From: Porphyrobacter sp.
Lineage (GTDB): Bacteria; Pseudomonadota; Alphaproteobacteria; Sphingomonadales; Sphingomonadaceae
Reading direction: 5' to 3'
NCBI GenBank assembly: GCA_017744315.1
Contig: JAGIBN010000001.1
Location: 496,001 to 560,000, forward strand
Length of the DNA: 64,000 nt
The position numbers and the translations under genes are program-made. A model generated the notes under the pieces. That model saw only the letters and a list, made by a program, of their open reading frames with translations, was not told where the DNA came from and did no database searches. Positions 53,265 through 64,000 of this stretch are shown here, piece by piece. Each line of letters opens with the position of its first letter. Position 1 is the first letter of the stretch.

Positions 53265-54275
53265 ATGACCCAGCACAGCAAGCTTCCGCTCTCGGGCCAG
53301 AATGAACCGGGCAAGACCCGCGCTTCGGGCGAATCGCTGATCGAGCGTGCCGCAGGGCACTTCGATTTCAACGCGATGATCGCGCGTCCCGGCCCGCTGC
53401 CTGCCGAACCGGCTCGCAAGACGGCGCCCGCGCCGACCGTCGCCGCGCCGATAAGCCCGGCGCCCTTCGCCGCTCCGGTGGAGGCCGGTGTCGAGATTCG
53501 CGCGGAACCTGCCCCGGCAGCCGAGCCGGTCGCCTTCCACGGCGAGCATCACCCGATCGACCGCGAGCATCTGCGCGAGCAGGGCCTGATCGTGCCCGAA
53601 GGCGCGGTCTCCACGCTGCTGGAGGAGTTTCGCATCGTGAAGCGCCAGTTGCTGGTCCAGGCTGGCGACTTGCGCCGTCAGGGCGCGGGCGCGGCGGCGC
53701 AGCGCATTCTCATCAGCTCGCCCCATCCGGGTGAGGGCAAGACGTATTGCGCGCTGAATCTCGCGCTGTCGATTGCGGCGGAGAAGGAAAGCGAAGTCCT
53801 GCTGGTCGATGCCGACTTCGCCAAGCCCTCGATCCTTTCCGCGCTGGGGCTTCCCGGCGGACCGGGGCTGATGGACGCGCTGATGGACGAGACGATCGAT
53901 CCGGCGGCCTGCGTGCTCGGCACCGATATTCCGGGACTTTGGGTCATGCCTGCGGGCGATGCCACGATCAACGACAGCGAATACCTGTCCTCCTCGCGCA
54001 CCGCGAAAGTGCTGGAACGGCTCACCGAGAACGCGCCGCGCCGCATGGTGATCTTCGATTCCCCGCCCGCGCTGGCGGCCTCGCCCGCCGCCGAGCTTGC
54101 CAAGTACGTCGGCCAGACCGTCGTCATCGTGCGCGCCGACCGGACCGGGCAGGGCGCGCTGGAAGATGCGATCTCGCTGCTGAACGCCTGCCCGAACGTG
54201 CAGCTTCTGCTGAACGACGCGCAGTTCAGCCCGAGTGGTCGCCGCTTCGGCTCCTATTACGGGTACAAGGGATGA
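53265..54275 (+). CDS. XrtA-associated tyrosine autokinase (CpsD/CapB-like)
   Basis: BY-kinase of 336 residues that regulates polymer length with the Wzz-like protein. Residues 1-95 are a Pro/Ala-rich, probably disordered leader. The kinase core has Walker A SSPHPGEGKTY (about 151-161), Walker A' LLVDADFAKPS and Walker B VIFDSPP. The C-terminus ends RRFGSYYGYKG with three Tyr, the autophosphorylation cluster. The TGA overlaps the next ATG (ATGA). Confidence 0.93.
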   Translation: MTQHSKLPLSGQNEPGKTRASGESLIERAAGHFDFNAMIARPGPLPAEPARKTAPAPTVAAPISPAPFAAPVEAGVEIRAEPAPAAEPVAFHGEHHPIDREHLREQGLIVPEGAVSTLLEEFRIVKRQLLVQAGDLRRQGAGAAAQRILISSPHPGEGKTYCALNLALSIAAEKESEVLLVDADFAKPSILSALGLPGGPGLMDALMDETIDPAACVLGTDIPGLWVMPAGDATINDSEYLSSSRTAKVLERLTENAPRRMVIFDSPPALAASPAAELAKYVGQTVVIVRADRTGQGALEDAISLLNACPNVQLLLNDAQFSPSGRRFGSYYGYKG

Positions 54276-56011
54276 CGTCCCGCCAGATGAAACTGAGTAC
54301 GATGAAATTGGGTACATTGAGTCTGGTCGCGCTGGCCGCTGCGGCTGCACCTTCCGTGCAGGCGCAGACTGTGGGCTACGATCAGGTCGGCAGCGGTTCC
54401 GACGAAGCGACGGTTCCGTCTGCCGATTCAGGCGGCCAAGGCAAGTCCGGTCGCGGCGAGCGAGGCCGCAAGCCGCGCCGTCTGGAAGTGACGCCCTATA
54501 TCGAGATCGACCAGATCGTCGACTCGCAGCTTTCGCCCGGCAGCGACGTGCTGACTTACACCCAGCTCGCGGCAGGGGTGGATGCGGGCATTTCCGGACG
54601 CAACAACGCGCTCTCGGCCTCGGTCCGCTACGAGCGCTATATCGGCTGGGGCCGCAAGGCGCGGGACGGCGACGCGATCAGCGGACTGGTGCGCGGCTAT
54701 ACCACGATCGCGCCGGGCCTGACGCTGGAAGCGGGCGCGCTCGCGACCCAGGCGCGTGTCGAGAATGGCGGTTCGGCGCTTTCCAGCGGTCTGGTGAACG
54801 ACACCACCCGCACCAACATCTATTCCGTCTACGGCGGCCCTTCGTTCAAGACCCGCGCCGGGGATATCGACCTTTCGGCGAACTACCGCGCCGGTTTCAC
54901 CAAAGTCGAGCAGCCCGATGCCTATGTCGCCGTGCCCGGCGGTGCGGCGGCGGACCTGTTCAACAAGAGCGTGACCCAGATGGCCGACGTGCAGGCCGGT
55001 GTCGCGCCGCATGTGATCGCGCCGGTGGGCCTCGGCGTTGCGGGCAGTTTCTATCAGGAAGACGTCTCCAACCTCGACCAGCGGGTGCGCGACATGCAGG
55101 CGCGGGCGCTGGTGACGGTGCCGGTCAGCCGCACCGTGCAGGTCGTCGGCGCGATTGGTTACGAGGATGTCGAAGTCTCCAGCCGCGATGCGCTGCGCGA
55201 TGCGGGCGGCAATCCTGTGATCGGCCGCGACGGTCGCTATGTCACCGACAAGAGCGCCCCGCGCGAACTGTCCTATGATGTCAGCGGTCTGCTCTGGGAT
55301 GTCGCCGTCATGTGGCGTCCCAGCCGCCGCACATCGCTGTCGGCCCATATCGGTCGCCGCTACGGTTCGACCAGCTTCGGCGGCACGCTGGCCTATGCGC
55401 CCGACGACCGCAGCCAGCTCAGCGTCGGTGTCTACGACAATGTCAGCGGCTTTGGCGGACAATTGAACCGCGCGCTCGACCAGTTGCCGAACGACTTCGT
55501 GGCCGTGCGCGACCCGGTGACCGGCGAACTGCGCGGCTGCGTGATCTCGCTCGACGGCAACAACTGCCTCTCCGGCGCGCTCGGCTCGGTGCGTTCGGCG
55601 GTCTATCGCGGACGCGGGATCGCCGCGAGCTATTCGCGCGAGATCGGCCGCATGACCGCGGGCATCGGCGCCGGTTACGACCGCCGCGACTTCATCGCCG
55701 GGCGCAACACCGTGCTCGCCGCCGCAGACGGGGTGGTCGATGAGAACTGGTGGATCGCCGCCTATCTCAACGGCCAGCTCGGCCGCGATGCGGGCTGGTC
55801 GGCCAATGTCCATGCCAACTGGCTGAACAGCAGCGATGCCCTGACCGGCAATGTCACGGGCTACGGCGCCACGCTCGGCTATTATCGCATGCTCGCCCGC
55901 CGCCTGCGCGCGAGCATGGCGCTCGGGATCGACGGGGTGACTCGAAACGATCCGCTTTACGACGACTACTGGACCGCGTCGGCCCTGGCGGGCTTGCGCT
56001 ACAGCTTCTGA
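54272..56011 (+). CDS. PEP-CTERM/XrtA system-associated outer-membrane beta-barrel protein
   Basis: A 579-residue protein with a signal peptide (MTSRQMKLSTMKLGTLSLVA ending SVQAQ). A short basic linker (GKSGRGERGRKPRRLEVTP) precedes a long run of amphipathic beta strands ending with aromatic Phe (LAGLRYSF), consistent with an outer-membrane beta-barrel. It matches the conserved OM protein encoded in XrtA loci. The exact role in polysaccharide export or anchoring is unknown. Starts on the ATGA overlap with the kinase gene. A second ATG is five codons in. Confidence 0.88.
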   Translation: MTSRQMKLSTMKLGTLSLVALAAAAAPSVQAQTVGYDQVGSGSDEATVPSADSGGQGKSGRGERGRKPRRLEVTPYIEIDQIVDSQLSPGSDVLTYTQLAAGVDAGISGRNNALSASVRYERYIGWGRKARDGDAISGLVRGYTTIAPGLTLEAGALATQARVENGGSALSSGLVNDTTRTNIYSVYGGPSFKTRAGDIDLSANYRAGFTKVEQPDAYVAVPGGAAADLFNKSVTQMADVQAGVAPHVIAPVGLGVAGSFYQEDVSNLDQRVRDMQARALVTVPVSRTVQVVGAIGYEDVEVSSRDALRDAGGNPVIGRDGRYVTDKSAPRELSYDVSGLLWDVAVMWRPSRRTSLSAHIGRRYGSTSFGGTLAYAPDDRSQLSVGVYDNVSGFGGQLNRALDQLPNDFVAVRDPVTGELRGCVISLDGNNCLSGALGSVRSAVYRGRGIAASYSREIGRMTAGIGAGYDRRDFIAGRNTVLAAADGVVDENWWIAAYLNGQLGRDAGWSANVHANWLNSSDALTGNVTGYGATLGYYRMLARRLRASMALGIDGVTRNDPLYDDYWTASALAGLRYSF

Positions 56012-56029
56012 TTGCGAAGGAGAGCAGGG

Positions 56030-57232
56030 ATGTTCGACCAATTCTACGGGTTCGAGGGCCGCCCTTTCCAGCTGACGCCCGATCCGGCCTTCTATTTCGA
56101 GAGCGCGACGCACCGCAAGGCGCTGTCCTATCTCGGCTATGGCCTTGCGCAGGGCGAGGGCTTCGTGGTCATCACCGGCGAAGTCGGCGCGGGCAAGTCC
56201 ACGCTCGTCTCGCACCTGATGGCGACGATCGATCCCGCGCGGCTCACTGCCGCCTGCATCGTCACCAGCGCGCTCGACGGCGAGGCGATCGTCCATGTCG
56301 TCGCGCAGGCCTTCGGGCTGCCGGTGGCCGGGCATGACAAGGCCTCGGCGCTCGGCGCGATCGAGAGCTTCCTCCATGCCGAGGCCCGCGCGGGCCGCCG
56401 CTGCCTGCTGATCGTGGACGAGGCGCAGAACCTGGCGATCGACGCGGTCGAGGAACTGCGCATGCTGTCGAACTTCCAGCTCGGCTCGCATCCGTTGCTC
56501 CAGACCCTGCTGCTCGGCCAGCCGGAGTTTCGCACCACCTTGCTGGAAAGCCCGCTGCTCGAACAGCTTCGACAGCGGGTGATTGCCACGCACCACCTGA
56601 CGGCGATGGAGCTGCGCGAAGTGCAGGCCTATGTCGAGCACCGCCTGAACTGCGTCGGCTGGAAAGGCAATCCGGGCTTCGATCACCGCGTCTTCGCCGA
56701 AGTGCACGAGGCCACGGGGGGCATTCCGCGCCGGATCAACCAGATCGTCAGCCGCCTGCTCCTGCTCGGCGCGGTGGAGCAGCGTTCGCTGATCGACCTC
56801 GACATGCTGCACGACGTGCTGGATGAACTGGACGAGGACGGCACCCGCAACCTCGTCTGCCAGAGCGAGCCTGCTGCCGAGGCCGAGGTGCCCGTCGTGG
56901 CCGCACAGGGCTTTGTACCACAGGGCGACGCGCTCGATGCCAAGGCCGCGATCGCCCTGATCGAGGCGGCGCTGGCGGGGCGCGATTTGCAGATCGACGA
57001 GCTTCAGCACGCGGTTCTCGAACTGGCGGCGAATGTCGAGCGCCAGAAGGATGTGGGCGCAGCGGGCGAGGACCCGCGCGTGGCGGCCTTGCAGGACCAG
57101 CTGGCCCAGGCGGCGGCGCAGAGTGCCGGGCTTGAGGCCCGTCTCGAAGAGCAGGAGCGCACCTTGCGGCACACGCTGACGATGCTGATCGAATGGTTTG
57201 AAGGCGGCGACGGTCAGCGCCGGGCCGCCTGA
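56030..57232 (+). CDS. XrtA/PEP-CTERM system-associated ATPase (ExeA-like)
   Basis: AAA-type ATPase of 400 residues resembling ExeA/general-secretion ATPases. It begins MFDQFYGFEGRPFQLTPDPA, with Walker A GEVGAGKSTL (about 50-59), Walker B LLIVDEAQNL and sensor LLGQPEF. The C-terminal third is helical with a coiled-coil-like stretch (ELQHAVLELAANVERQK). AAGGAG at 56017-56022 supports ATG 56030. Probably powers or times assembly of the export system. Confidence 0.92.
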   Translation: MFDQFYGFEGRPFQLTPDPAFYFESATHRKALSYLGYGLAQGEGFVVITGEVGAGKSTLVSHLMATIDPARLTAACIVTSALDGEAIVHVVAQAFGLPVAGHDKASALGAIESFLHAEARAGRRCLLIVDEAQNLAIDAVEELRMLSNFQLGSHPLLQTLLLGQPEFRTTLLESPLLEQLRQRVIATHHLTAMELREVQAYVEHRLNCVGWKGNPGFDHRVFAEVHEATGGIPRRINQIVSRLLLLGAVEQRSLIDLDMLHDVLDELDEDGTRNLVCQSEPAAEAEVPVVAAQGFVPQGDALDAKAAIALIEAALAGRDLQIDELQHAVLELAANVERQKDVGAAGEDPRVAALQDQLAQAAAQSAGLEARLEEQERTLRHTLTMLIEWFEGGDGQRRAA

Positions 57233-57271
57233 GTTTTCGCCTACCGCACCCAGCCGACAAGGATGGACGCC

Positions 57272-58153
57272 ATGAACGATACCCGACCCATCAACGGCCT
57301 CTCGGTCGATGTCGAGGACTGGTTCCAGGTCGGCGCCTTCGAGACGGTGATCGACCGCGCCGACTGGCCCGCCATCCGCACGCGGGTCGAGCGCAATTGC
57401 GACGACATCCTCGCGCTGTTCGATGCGGCGGGGGTCAAGGGCACGTTCTTCACCCTCGGCTGGGTCGCGGTGCGCCATCCCCGCCTGCTGCGTCGGATTG
57501 CCGAGGCCGGGCACGAGATGGCCAGCCACGGCTGGGACCACGAGCGCGTGTTCCGCATGGATGCCGCGACGTTCGCGCGCGATCTCGATATGAGCCGCAA
57601 GGCGATCGAGGATGCCGCCGGGGTCGCAGTGAGCGGCTACCGCGCGCCCAGCTTCTCCATCGACGCGCGCACGCCCTGGGCTTTCGAGGTTCTGGCCGAG
57701 CAGGGCTATGCCTATAGCTCCAGCGTCGCGCCGATCGCGCACGACCATTACGGCTGGCGCGAGGCGCCGCGCTTCGCGTTCCACCCGCTGGCGGACAGTC
57801 CGCTCGTCGAGATTCCGGTGACCACCGCGACGTTCGCCGGGCGGCGGCTGGCGGCTGGCGGCGGCGGGTTCTTCCGCGTGCTGCCTTACGGCTTCTCGCG
57901 CTGGGCGATCCGGCAGGTCAATCGCGCGGGCCGTCCGGCGGTGTTCTACTTCCACCCTTGGGAGATCGACCCGAACCAGCCGCGCGTCGCCGATGCGCCG
58001 CTGCGCTCGCGCCTGCGGCATTATACCAATCTCGGCGTCATGGCGGGCAAGCTGCGCCAGCTTATCGGCGATTTCCGCTGGGGGCGGATGGACGAACTTG
58101 CCGCGCGCGAGGCCGAGCGGGCGGTGCCGCTGCAGGAAGCGCTGGCGGCATGA
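57272..58153 (+). CDS. XrtA system polysaccharide deacetylase
   Basis: NodB-type deacetylase of about 293 residues. Motif SVDVEDWF contains the catalytic Asp pair, metal ligands lie in ASHGWDHERV (H-x3-H), and YRAPSFSID is the typical third motif. The C-terminal DUF3473-like region contains AVFYFHPWEIDPNQPR. It removes acetyl groups from the polysaccharide. ATG 57272 has AAGGA at good spacing; ATG 57263 is possible. Its TGA overlaps the FemAB gene start. Confidence 0.92.
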   Translation: MNDTRPINGLSVDVEDWFQVGAFETVIDRADWPAIRTRVERNCDDILALFDAAGVKGTFFTLGWVAVRHPRLLRRIAEAGHEMASHGWDHERVFRMDAATFARDLDMSRKAIEDAAGVAVSGYRAPSFSIDARTPWAFEVLAEQGYAYSSSVAPIAHDHYGWREAPRFAFHPLADSPLVEIPVTTATFAGRRLAAGGGGFFRVLPYGFSRWAIRQVNRAGRPAVFYFHPWEIDPNQPRVADAPLRSRLRHYTNLGVMAGKLRQLIGDFRWGRMDELAAREAERAVPLQEALAA

Positions 58154-59226
58154 ATGCGCCGTTCGCTCCGGTCGCGGGCGCGGTGCGGCTGGTCGATCTC
58201 GATGACCCCGGCGAAGTCGCGCGGCTGGAGCTGTTCACCGCCCGCCATCCGCAGGCGACGCCGTTCCACCGTCCGGCCTGGTTCGTTTCGGTCGCGAAGG
58301 CCACGGGCAACCGCGCGCTGGCGCTGATCGAGGAGCGGCAGGGCGAGATTCTCGCCTTCCTGCCGCTCGATGCGATCCATTCGCCGGTCTTCGGAAGGCT
58401 GCTGGCCTCGTCCGGGTTCGCGGTCGGCGGCGGGCTGCTGACGGTCGAGGGCGCGGATGTAGCAGCGCTGTTCGCGGCGCTGGAGGAACTGGCGCTGCGC
58501 CAGTCCTGCCCGGCGATCGAGCTGCGCGGCGGCGTGCTGCCGGAAGCGGGAGAAGGCTGGGCGCTCAAGACCGAGAGCCACTGCAACTTCGCGCGCCCGC
58601 TGGCGGCCGACGACGAGGCGCAACTGCTCGACATTCCGCGCAAGCAGCGCGCCGAGGTGCGCAAGGCGCTGGCGAACGATCTCGACGTGGATATCGGCAC
58701 GTCCGAGCGTGACCGTGCCGCGCACTATGCCGTCTTCGCGGAAAGCTATCGCAATCTCGGTACGCCGGTCTTCCCGCGCGGCCTGCTCGGTGCCGTGCTC
58801 GATGCTTTCGAGGAGGACGCCGATGTGCTGACTGTGCGCCATCAGGGCCGCCCAGTCGCCAGCGTCATCACCCTCTACCATCGCGGTGCAGCCATGCCCT
58901 ACTGGGGCGGCGGCACCCACGAAGCGCGCGCGCTGCGCGCCAACGACCGGATGTATTACGAACTCATGCTCCATGCCCGGCGGCGCGGCTGCACAATGTT
59001 CGACTTCGGCCGCTCCAAGACCGGCAGCGGCGCCTACCACTTCAAGCGCAACTGGGGCTTCGAACCGGAACCGCTGACTTACGCCGCTTGGACCTCACCC
59101 GGCGCCGCCAAGCGCGAGGCCGATCCGACCAGTTCGAAGCTCTCGCTGCAGATCAAGCTCTGGCAGCGCCTGCCGCTGGCCGTGGCGAACCGGCTCGGAC
59201 CGCTGATCGCGCGCGGGATCGGCTGA
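58150..59226 (+). CDS. FemAB family XrtA/PEP-CTERM system-associated protein
   Basis: Double-GNAT-fold protein of 358 residues. ATPFHRPAWFVSVAKATGN near the N-terminus and SYRNLGTPVFPRGLLGAVLD, FDFGRSKTGSGAYHFKRNWG in the C-terminal half are typical of the PEP-CTERM-linked FemAB group. Probable acyl or aminoacyl transfer to the polysaccharide or its precursor. Starts on an ATGA overlap and ends on a TGATG overlap with the glycosyltransferase. Confidence 0.9.
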   Translation: MNAPFAPVAGAVRLVDLDDPGEVARLELFTARHPQATPFHRPAWFVSVAKATGNRALALIEERQGEILAFLPLDAIHSPVFGRLLASSGFAVGGGLLTVEGADVAALFAALEELALRQSCPAIELRGGVLPEAGEGWALKTESHCNFARPLAADDEAQLLDIPRKQRAEVRKALANDLDVDIGTSERDRAAHYAVFAESYRNLGTPVFPRGLLGAVLDAFEEDADVLTVRHQGRPVASVITLYHRGAAMPYWGGGTHEARALRANDRMYYELMLHARRRGCTMFDFGRSKTGSGAYHFKRNWGFEPEPLTYAAWTSPGAAKREADPTSSKLSLQIKLWQRLPLAVANRLGPLIARGIG

Positions 59227-60452
59227 TGGGCGAGATCCTCTTCCTCGCGCACCGCATTCCGTTCCCGCCGGACCGGGGCGACAAGATCCGCTCGCATAAC
59301 GTGCTCAAGGCGCTGGCGGCGCTGGCGCCGGTTCATCTCGGCTGCTTCGCGGACGATGCGGCGGACCATGCGCTGGAGGGCGAGATGGCGGCGCTGGCGG
59401 CAAGCCACCTGCTGCTCGCGCGCGGTAAGTCGCTGCCGGTGGCGGGGACCGAGGCGCTCGCCAAGGGCCTCCCGCTCAGCCTGACGGCCTTTCACGACCG
59501 CCGCATGGCGCAATGGGTCGGGGAAGTTCTGCGCAGCCGCCCGATCGACACGATCTTCGTCTTCTCCGGCCAGATGGCGCAATATGTTCCCGAGCATTTT
59601 CGCGGGCGGGTGATCGTCGATCTCGTCGATGTCGATTCGGCCAAGTTCGAGGCCTATGGCGCCGAGGGACGCGGCTTCCGCGGCTGGATGGAGCGCCGCG
59701 AGGCGCGCCTGCTGCGCGCCGAGGAAGCCCGCATCGCGCGCCGCGCCGATCGCACCTTGCTGGTCAGCAAAGCCGAAGCGGCGCTCTTCACCTCGCGGCT
59801 GGACGATCCGGCCCGCACGGTCGAGGCGATGGGCAACGGCATCGACAGTACACTCTTCGACCCTACAGGCGTAGCGCCGGAGCCGCGCATGTCGGCTATG
59901 AAAGGGCCGCGCCTCGTGTTCACCGGCCAGATGGACTATGCGCCCAATATCGCGGCGGTGGAGCGGGCGATCACCCGCATCCTGCCGCTGGTCCGCGCCC
60001 GCTGCCCCGATGCGAGCCTGCACGTGGTCGGGCGCAATCCGCCGCCTGCGCTGCTCGCTCACCATGGCCGCGAGGGCGTTCACGTCTGGGGCCGAGTCGA
60101 GGATATCCGCCCCTGGCTCGCGGCTGCCGATATGGCGTTGGTGCCGCTGGAGATCGCGCGGGGGGTGCAGAACAAGGTGCTCGAAGCCATGGCGATGGAG
60201 CTGCCGGTCGTACTCTCGCCGGGTGCCGCGACGGGAATCGAGGCGGAGGACGGACGGGATTTCCTTGTCGCGACAAGCGACGCGGCGCTGGCCGATGCCG
60301 TCATCGCGCTCGCCCATGACCCAGACCGCCGCCGCGCCATGGGGCAGGCTGCGCGCGAATGGATTTGTACCCATGCCAGTTGGGAAGCGGCACTGGCCGT
60401 GCTGCCGCGCATGCTCGGCATGGAGAAGGAAAGCCTGACCGATGCCGCCTGA
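59226..60452 (+). CDS. TIGR03087-type XrtA/PEP-CTERM system glycosyltransferase
   Basis: GT4-like glycosyltransferase of 408 residues. N-terminal FLAHRIPFPPDRGDKIRSHN, typical of the sugar transferase/PEP-CTERM Stp1 group. The donor-site motif is in VPLEIARGVQNKVLEAMAM with the E-x7-E pattern, and LVFTGQMDYAPNIAA marks the inter-domain start. Builds part of the polysaccharide repeat. Start ATG 59226 overlaps the upstream stop by one base. Its 3' end overlaps xrtA by 11 nt. Confidence 0.92.
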   Translation: MGEILFLAHRIPFPPDRGDKIRSHNVLKALAALAPVHLGCFADDAADHALEGEMAALAASHLLLARGKSLPVAGTEALAKGLPLSLTAFHDRRMAQWVGEVLRSRPIDTIFVFSGQMAQYVPEHFRGRVIVDLVDVDSAKFEAYGAEGRGFRGWMERREARLLRAEEARIARRADRTLLVSKAEAALFTSRLDDPARTVEAMGNGIDSTLFDPTGVAPEPRMSAMKGPRLVFTGQMDYAPNIAAVERAITRILPLVRARCPDASLHVVGRNPPPALLAHHGREGVHVWGRVEDIRPWLAAADMALVPLEIARGVQNKVLEAMAMELPVVLSPGAATGIEAEDGRDFLVATSDAALADAVIALAHDPDRRRAMGQAAREWICTHASWEAALAVLPRMLGMEKESLTDAA

Positions 60453-61995
60453 GACTCTGGCTGCGAATGCCGCCTCGGGCTGGCACTGGCAGAACGTGCC
60501 CGCACCGTGGCGCCCGGCGCTGATGCGCTGGAGCCTTGCCGTGCTTGCCCTGCTGGCCGCCTTTTTCGGCGACTGGGCGGCGATGGCGCGGCAGTGGTGG
60601 GATATCTCGACCTACAATCACATCGTGCTGATCCCGCCGATCCTCGGCTGGCTGGTCTGGCAGCGGCGCGGCGAACTGGCGAAGCTGGCGCCGCTCTGCT
60701 GGTGGCCGGGGCTGGTGCTGATGGCGGGCGCGGCATTCCTCTGGCTGCTCGGCGCGCTGTCCGGTCTCGATCTGGCGCGGCAGGCAGGCGCGGTGGCGAT
60801 GCTCGGCGCGACGGTGCCGCTGCTGCTCGGGCCGCGGGTGACGGCAGGGCTGTTCTTCCCGCTCTGCTACATGGCCTTCCTGGTGCCGGTGGGCGAGGAA
60901 CTGGTCGAAGTGCTCCAGACCATTACCGCCAAGATCACCGTCGCGCTCACCCATGTCAGCGGCATTCCCGCGACGATCGACGGCGTGTTCATCGATACGC
61001 CCGCCGGTCTCTTCGAAGTGGCGGAGGCCTGTTCCGGCGTGAAGTTCCTGATCGCGATGATCGCTTTCGGAGCGCTCGCCGCGAATGTCTGTTTCACCAG
61101 CTGGCGGCGGCGCGCGGGGATGATGCTGGCCTGTGTGTTGGTGCCGATCCTCGCCAACGGCGTGCGCGCCTGGGGCACGATCTACGCCGCGCAGATCGTC
61201 GGCGTGGAGAAAGCGGCGGGCTTCGACCATATCGTCTACGGCTGGGTGTTCTTCGCGGTGGTGCTCGCGCTGGTGATCGCGGGCGCCTGGCGTTTCTTCG
61301 ATCGACCGCTCGATACGCCGATGATCGACGCCGCCGCCATCGCGCAGGCGCCGATGCTTAGCCGTCTCGAACGCGCGCGTGTTCCGGCGGCGATCGTGCT
61401 GGCCTCGCTGGCGCTGATGCTGGTGGGCGCCAAGGCCTGGGCGCATCTTGGCGATACGCTCGCGGCGCCGCTGCCGCAGCGGATCGACCTGCCGCAAGTC
61501 CCCGGCTGGACGCGCGTGGACTATGCCCCGGCGATCTGGTGGGAACCGCGCTCGGAAGGCGCCGACCACCGCCTGCTCGGCCGCTATGCCGATAATGAAG
61601 GCCGCAAGGTCGATGTCTTCGTCGCGCTCTATGCCGGGCAGGGCGAAGGCCGCGAGGCGGGCGGCTTCGGGCAGGGCGCGCTGACCCCTGGCACCGCCTG
61701 GTCGTGGCAGGCCCCCGGTCCCGCATTCGGAGAAGGCCGCAGCGAGCGCCTGCTGGGCGGCGGCAAGGTCGAGCGCCTCTCCGTGACCTGGTATCGCACA
61801 GGAGACCTGCTGAGCGGCAGCAATGCGCGCCTCAAGCTCGCCGTGATCGGCGGAAACCTGCGCCTCCATGCCCGGCCCACGGTGATGCTGATCCTCTCGT
61901 CGGAAGGCCGGGACGCCGCCGATGCGATTGCCCGTTTCCAGGCCGCTACAGGCCCAACCGGCGCGTGGATGGACCGCGTGACCGGGCTCCGCTAG
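60442..61995 (+). CDS. xrtA: Exosortase A fused to an EpsI domain
   Basis: Inner-membrane transpeptidase-like enzyme that processes PEP-CTERM proteins, 517 residues. Residues 30-290 contain about eight transmembrane helices and the active-site residues: Cys197 in EACSGVKF, Arg242 in ILANGVRAWG and His263 in FDHIVYGW. The C-terminal part after about residue 315 is an EpsI-like periplasmic domain (DLPQVPGWTRVDYAP, WWEPRSEGADHRLLGRY, VTWYRTGDLL). In many genomes EpsI is a separate protein; here it is fused. Starts inside the glycosyltransferase end (11-nt overlap), 10 nt before the next gene at its 3' end. Confidence 0.94.
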   Translation: MPPETLAANAASGWHWQNVPAPWRPALMRWSLAVLALLAAFFGDWAAMARQWWDISTYNHIVLIPPILGWLVWQRRGELAKLAPLCWWPGLVLMAGAAFLWLLGALSGLDLARQAGAVAMLGATVPLLLGPRVTAGLFFPLCYMAFLVPVGEELVEVLQTITAKITVALTHVSGIPATIDGVFIDTPAGLFEVAEACSGVKFLIAMIAFGALAANVCFTSWRRRAGMMLACVLVPILANGVRAWGTIYAAQIVGVEKAAGFDHIVYGWVFFAVVLALVIAGAWRFFDRPLDTPMIDAAAIAQAPMLSRLERARVPAAIVLASLALMLVGAKAWAHLGDTLAAPLPQRIDLPQVPGWTRVDYAPAIWWEPRSEGADHRLLGRYADNEGRKVDVFVALYAGQGEGREAGGFGQGALTPGTAWSWQAPGPAFGEGRSERLLGGGKVERLSVTWYRTGDLLSGSNARLKLAVIGGNLRLHARPTVMLILSSEGRDAADAIARFQAATGPTGAWMDRVTGLR

Positions 61996-62005
61996 GCCAG
62001 CGCTT

Positions 62006-63901
<1,896 letters not shown>

Positions 63902-64000
63902 TTTGCCCTCTGTTCCGAGGCTTGGCTGCGTTAGCCAGAGATGTCGGAAATCTATCGTGAATCGGGATTAACCTAACTTCTTCTTAGGACCTTTGCTCTA

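Noticed and set aside
54428..58021. A 1197-codon minus-strand frame across the XrtA export genes
   Set aside because: It crosses several well-supported plus-strand genes and shows no domain.

Overview
The window is about 64 kb of GC-rich chromosomal DNA from an alphaproteobacterium, most probably a sphingomonad close to Novosphingobium (inference from gene content: an XrtA/exosortase A polysaccharide cluster, two large TonB-dependent receptors with GTG starts, an ATP12 chaperone, a STAS-fused MlaE, GatCAB, and Sphingomonadales-type palindromic intergenic repeats). I saw no prophage, insertion sequence, CRISPR array, rRNA or tRNA gene. Almost all of the sequence is coding, with genes packed into operons by 1-4 nt overlaps.

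Layout. 1-6172: 3' part of valS (minus), divergent from a Mla-type lipid transport operon (mlaE-mlaF-mlaD-lipoprotein). 6382-9596: minus-strand operon crcB, rluC-like pseudouridine synthase, HAD phosphatase, small membrane protein, ATP12 chaperone, chained by 4-nt overlaps. 9709-15734: a Gly/Pro/acidic protein of unknown function, rpsU, two tandem FKBP prolyl isomerases, and gatC-gatA-gatB. 15921-19699: minus-strand small protein, M16 metalloprotease lipoprotein and NTF2-like protein. 19996-22575: clpB with a possible heat-shock promoter.

22630-36176 is the most intriguing region. Two TonB-dependent receptors are transcribed divergently, and each is followed, after a terminator-like hairpin, by putative protein-modifying enzymes. 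These are a prolyl-4-hydroxylase-like 2OG-Fe(II) oxygenase on one side, and on the other a TPR-sulfotransferase, a TPR-Asp/Asn hydroxylase and a TPR-2OG oxygenase. Both receptor genes share the upstream signal TGTTGC-N6-GCCACAA at similar distances, and the same AAGGGACACAC leader before a GTG start. This suggests co-regulated receptors with dedicated modification enzymes or modified substrates.

36259-45219: housekeeping and accessory genes. These are a small secreted protein, an SDR-TetR pair, methylthioadenosine phosphorylase, a second SDR, a peroxiredoxin, modABC (molybdate uptake), a small membrane protein, an alpha/beta hydrolase and trxB.

45329-63901: a nearly complete XrtA (exosortase A) locus. 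The left, minus-strand arm encodes two hydrolase-like proteins, an acyl carrier protein and a GNAT/FemAB-like transferase. The plus-strand arm encodes an AMP-forming ligase, a PLP decarboxylase, the outer-membrane exporter, chain-length regulator, tyrosine autokinase, outer-membrane beta-barrel protein, ATPase, polysaccharide deacetylase, FemAB-like protein, glycosyltransferase, the exosortase fused to an EpsI domain, and an asparagine-synthase-like amidotransferase. Together they should make and export an exopolysaccharide and sort PEP-CTERM proteins; no PEP-CTERM substrate lies in the window.

Four of the convergent gene junctions carry palindromic repeats of three distinct families, probably REP-like elements doubling as transcription terminators.
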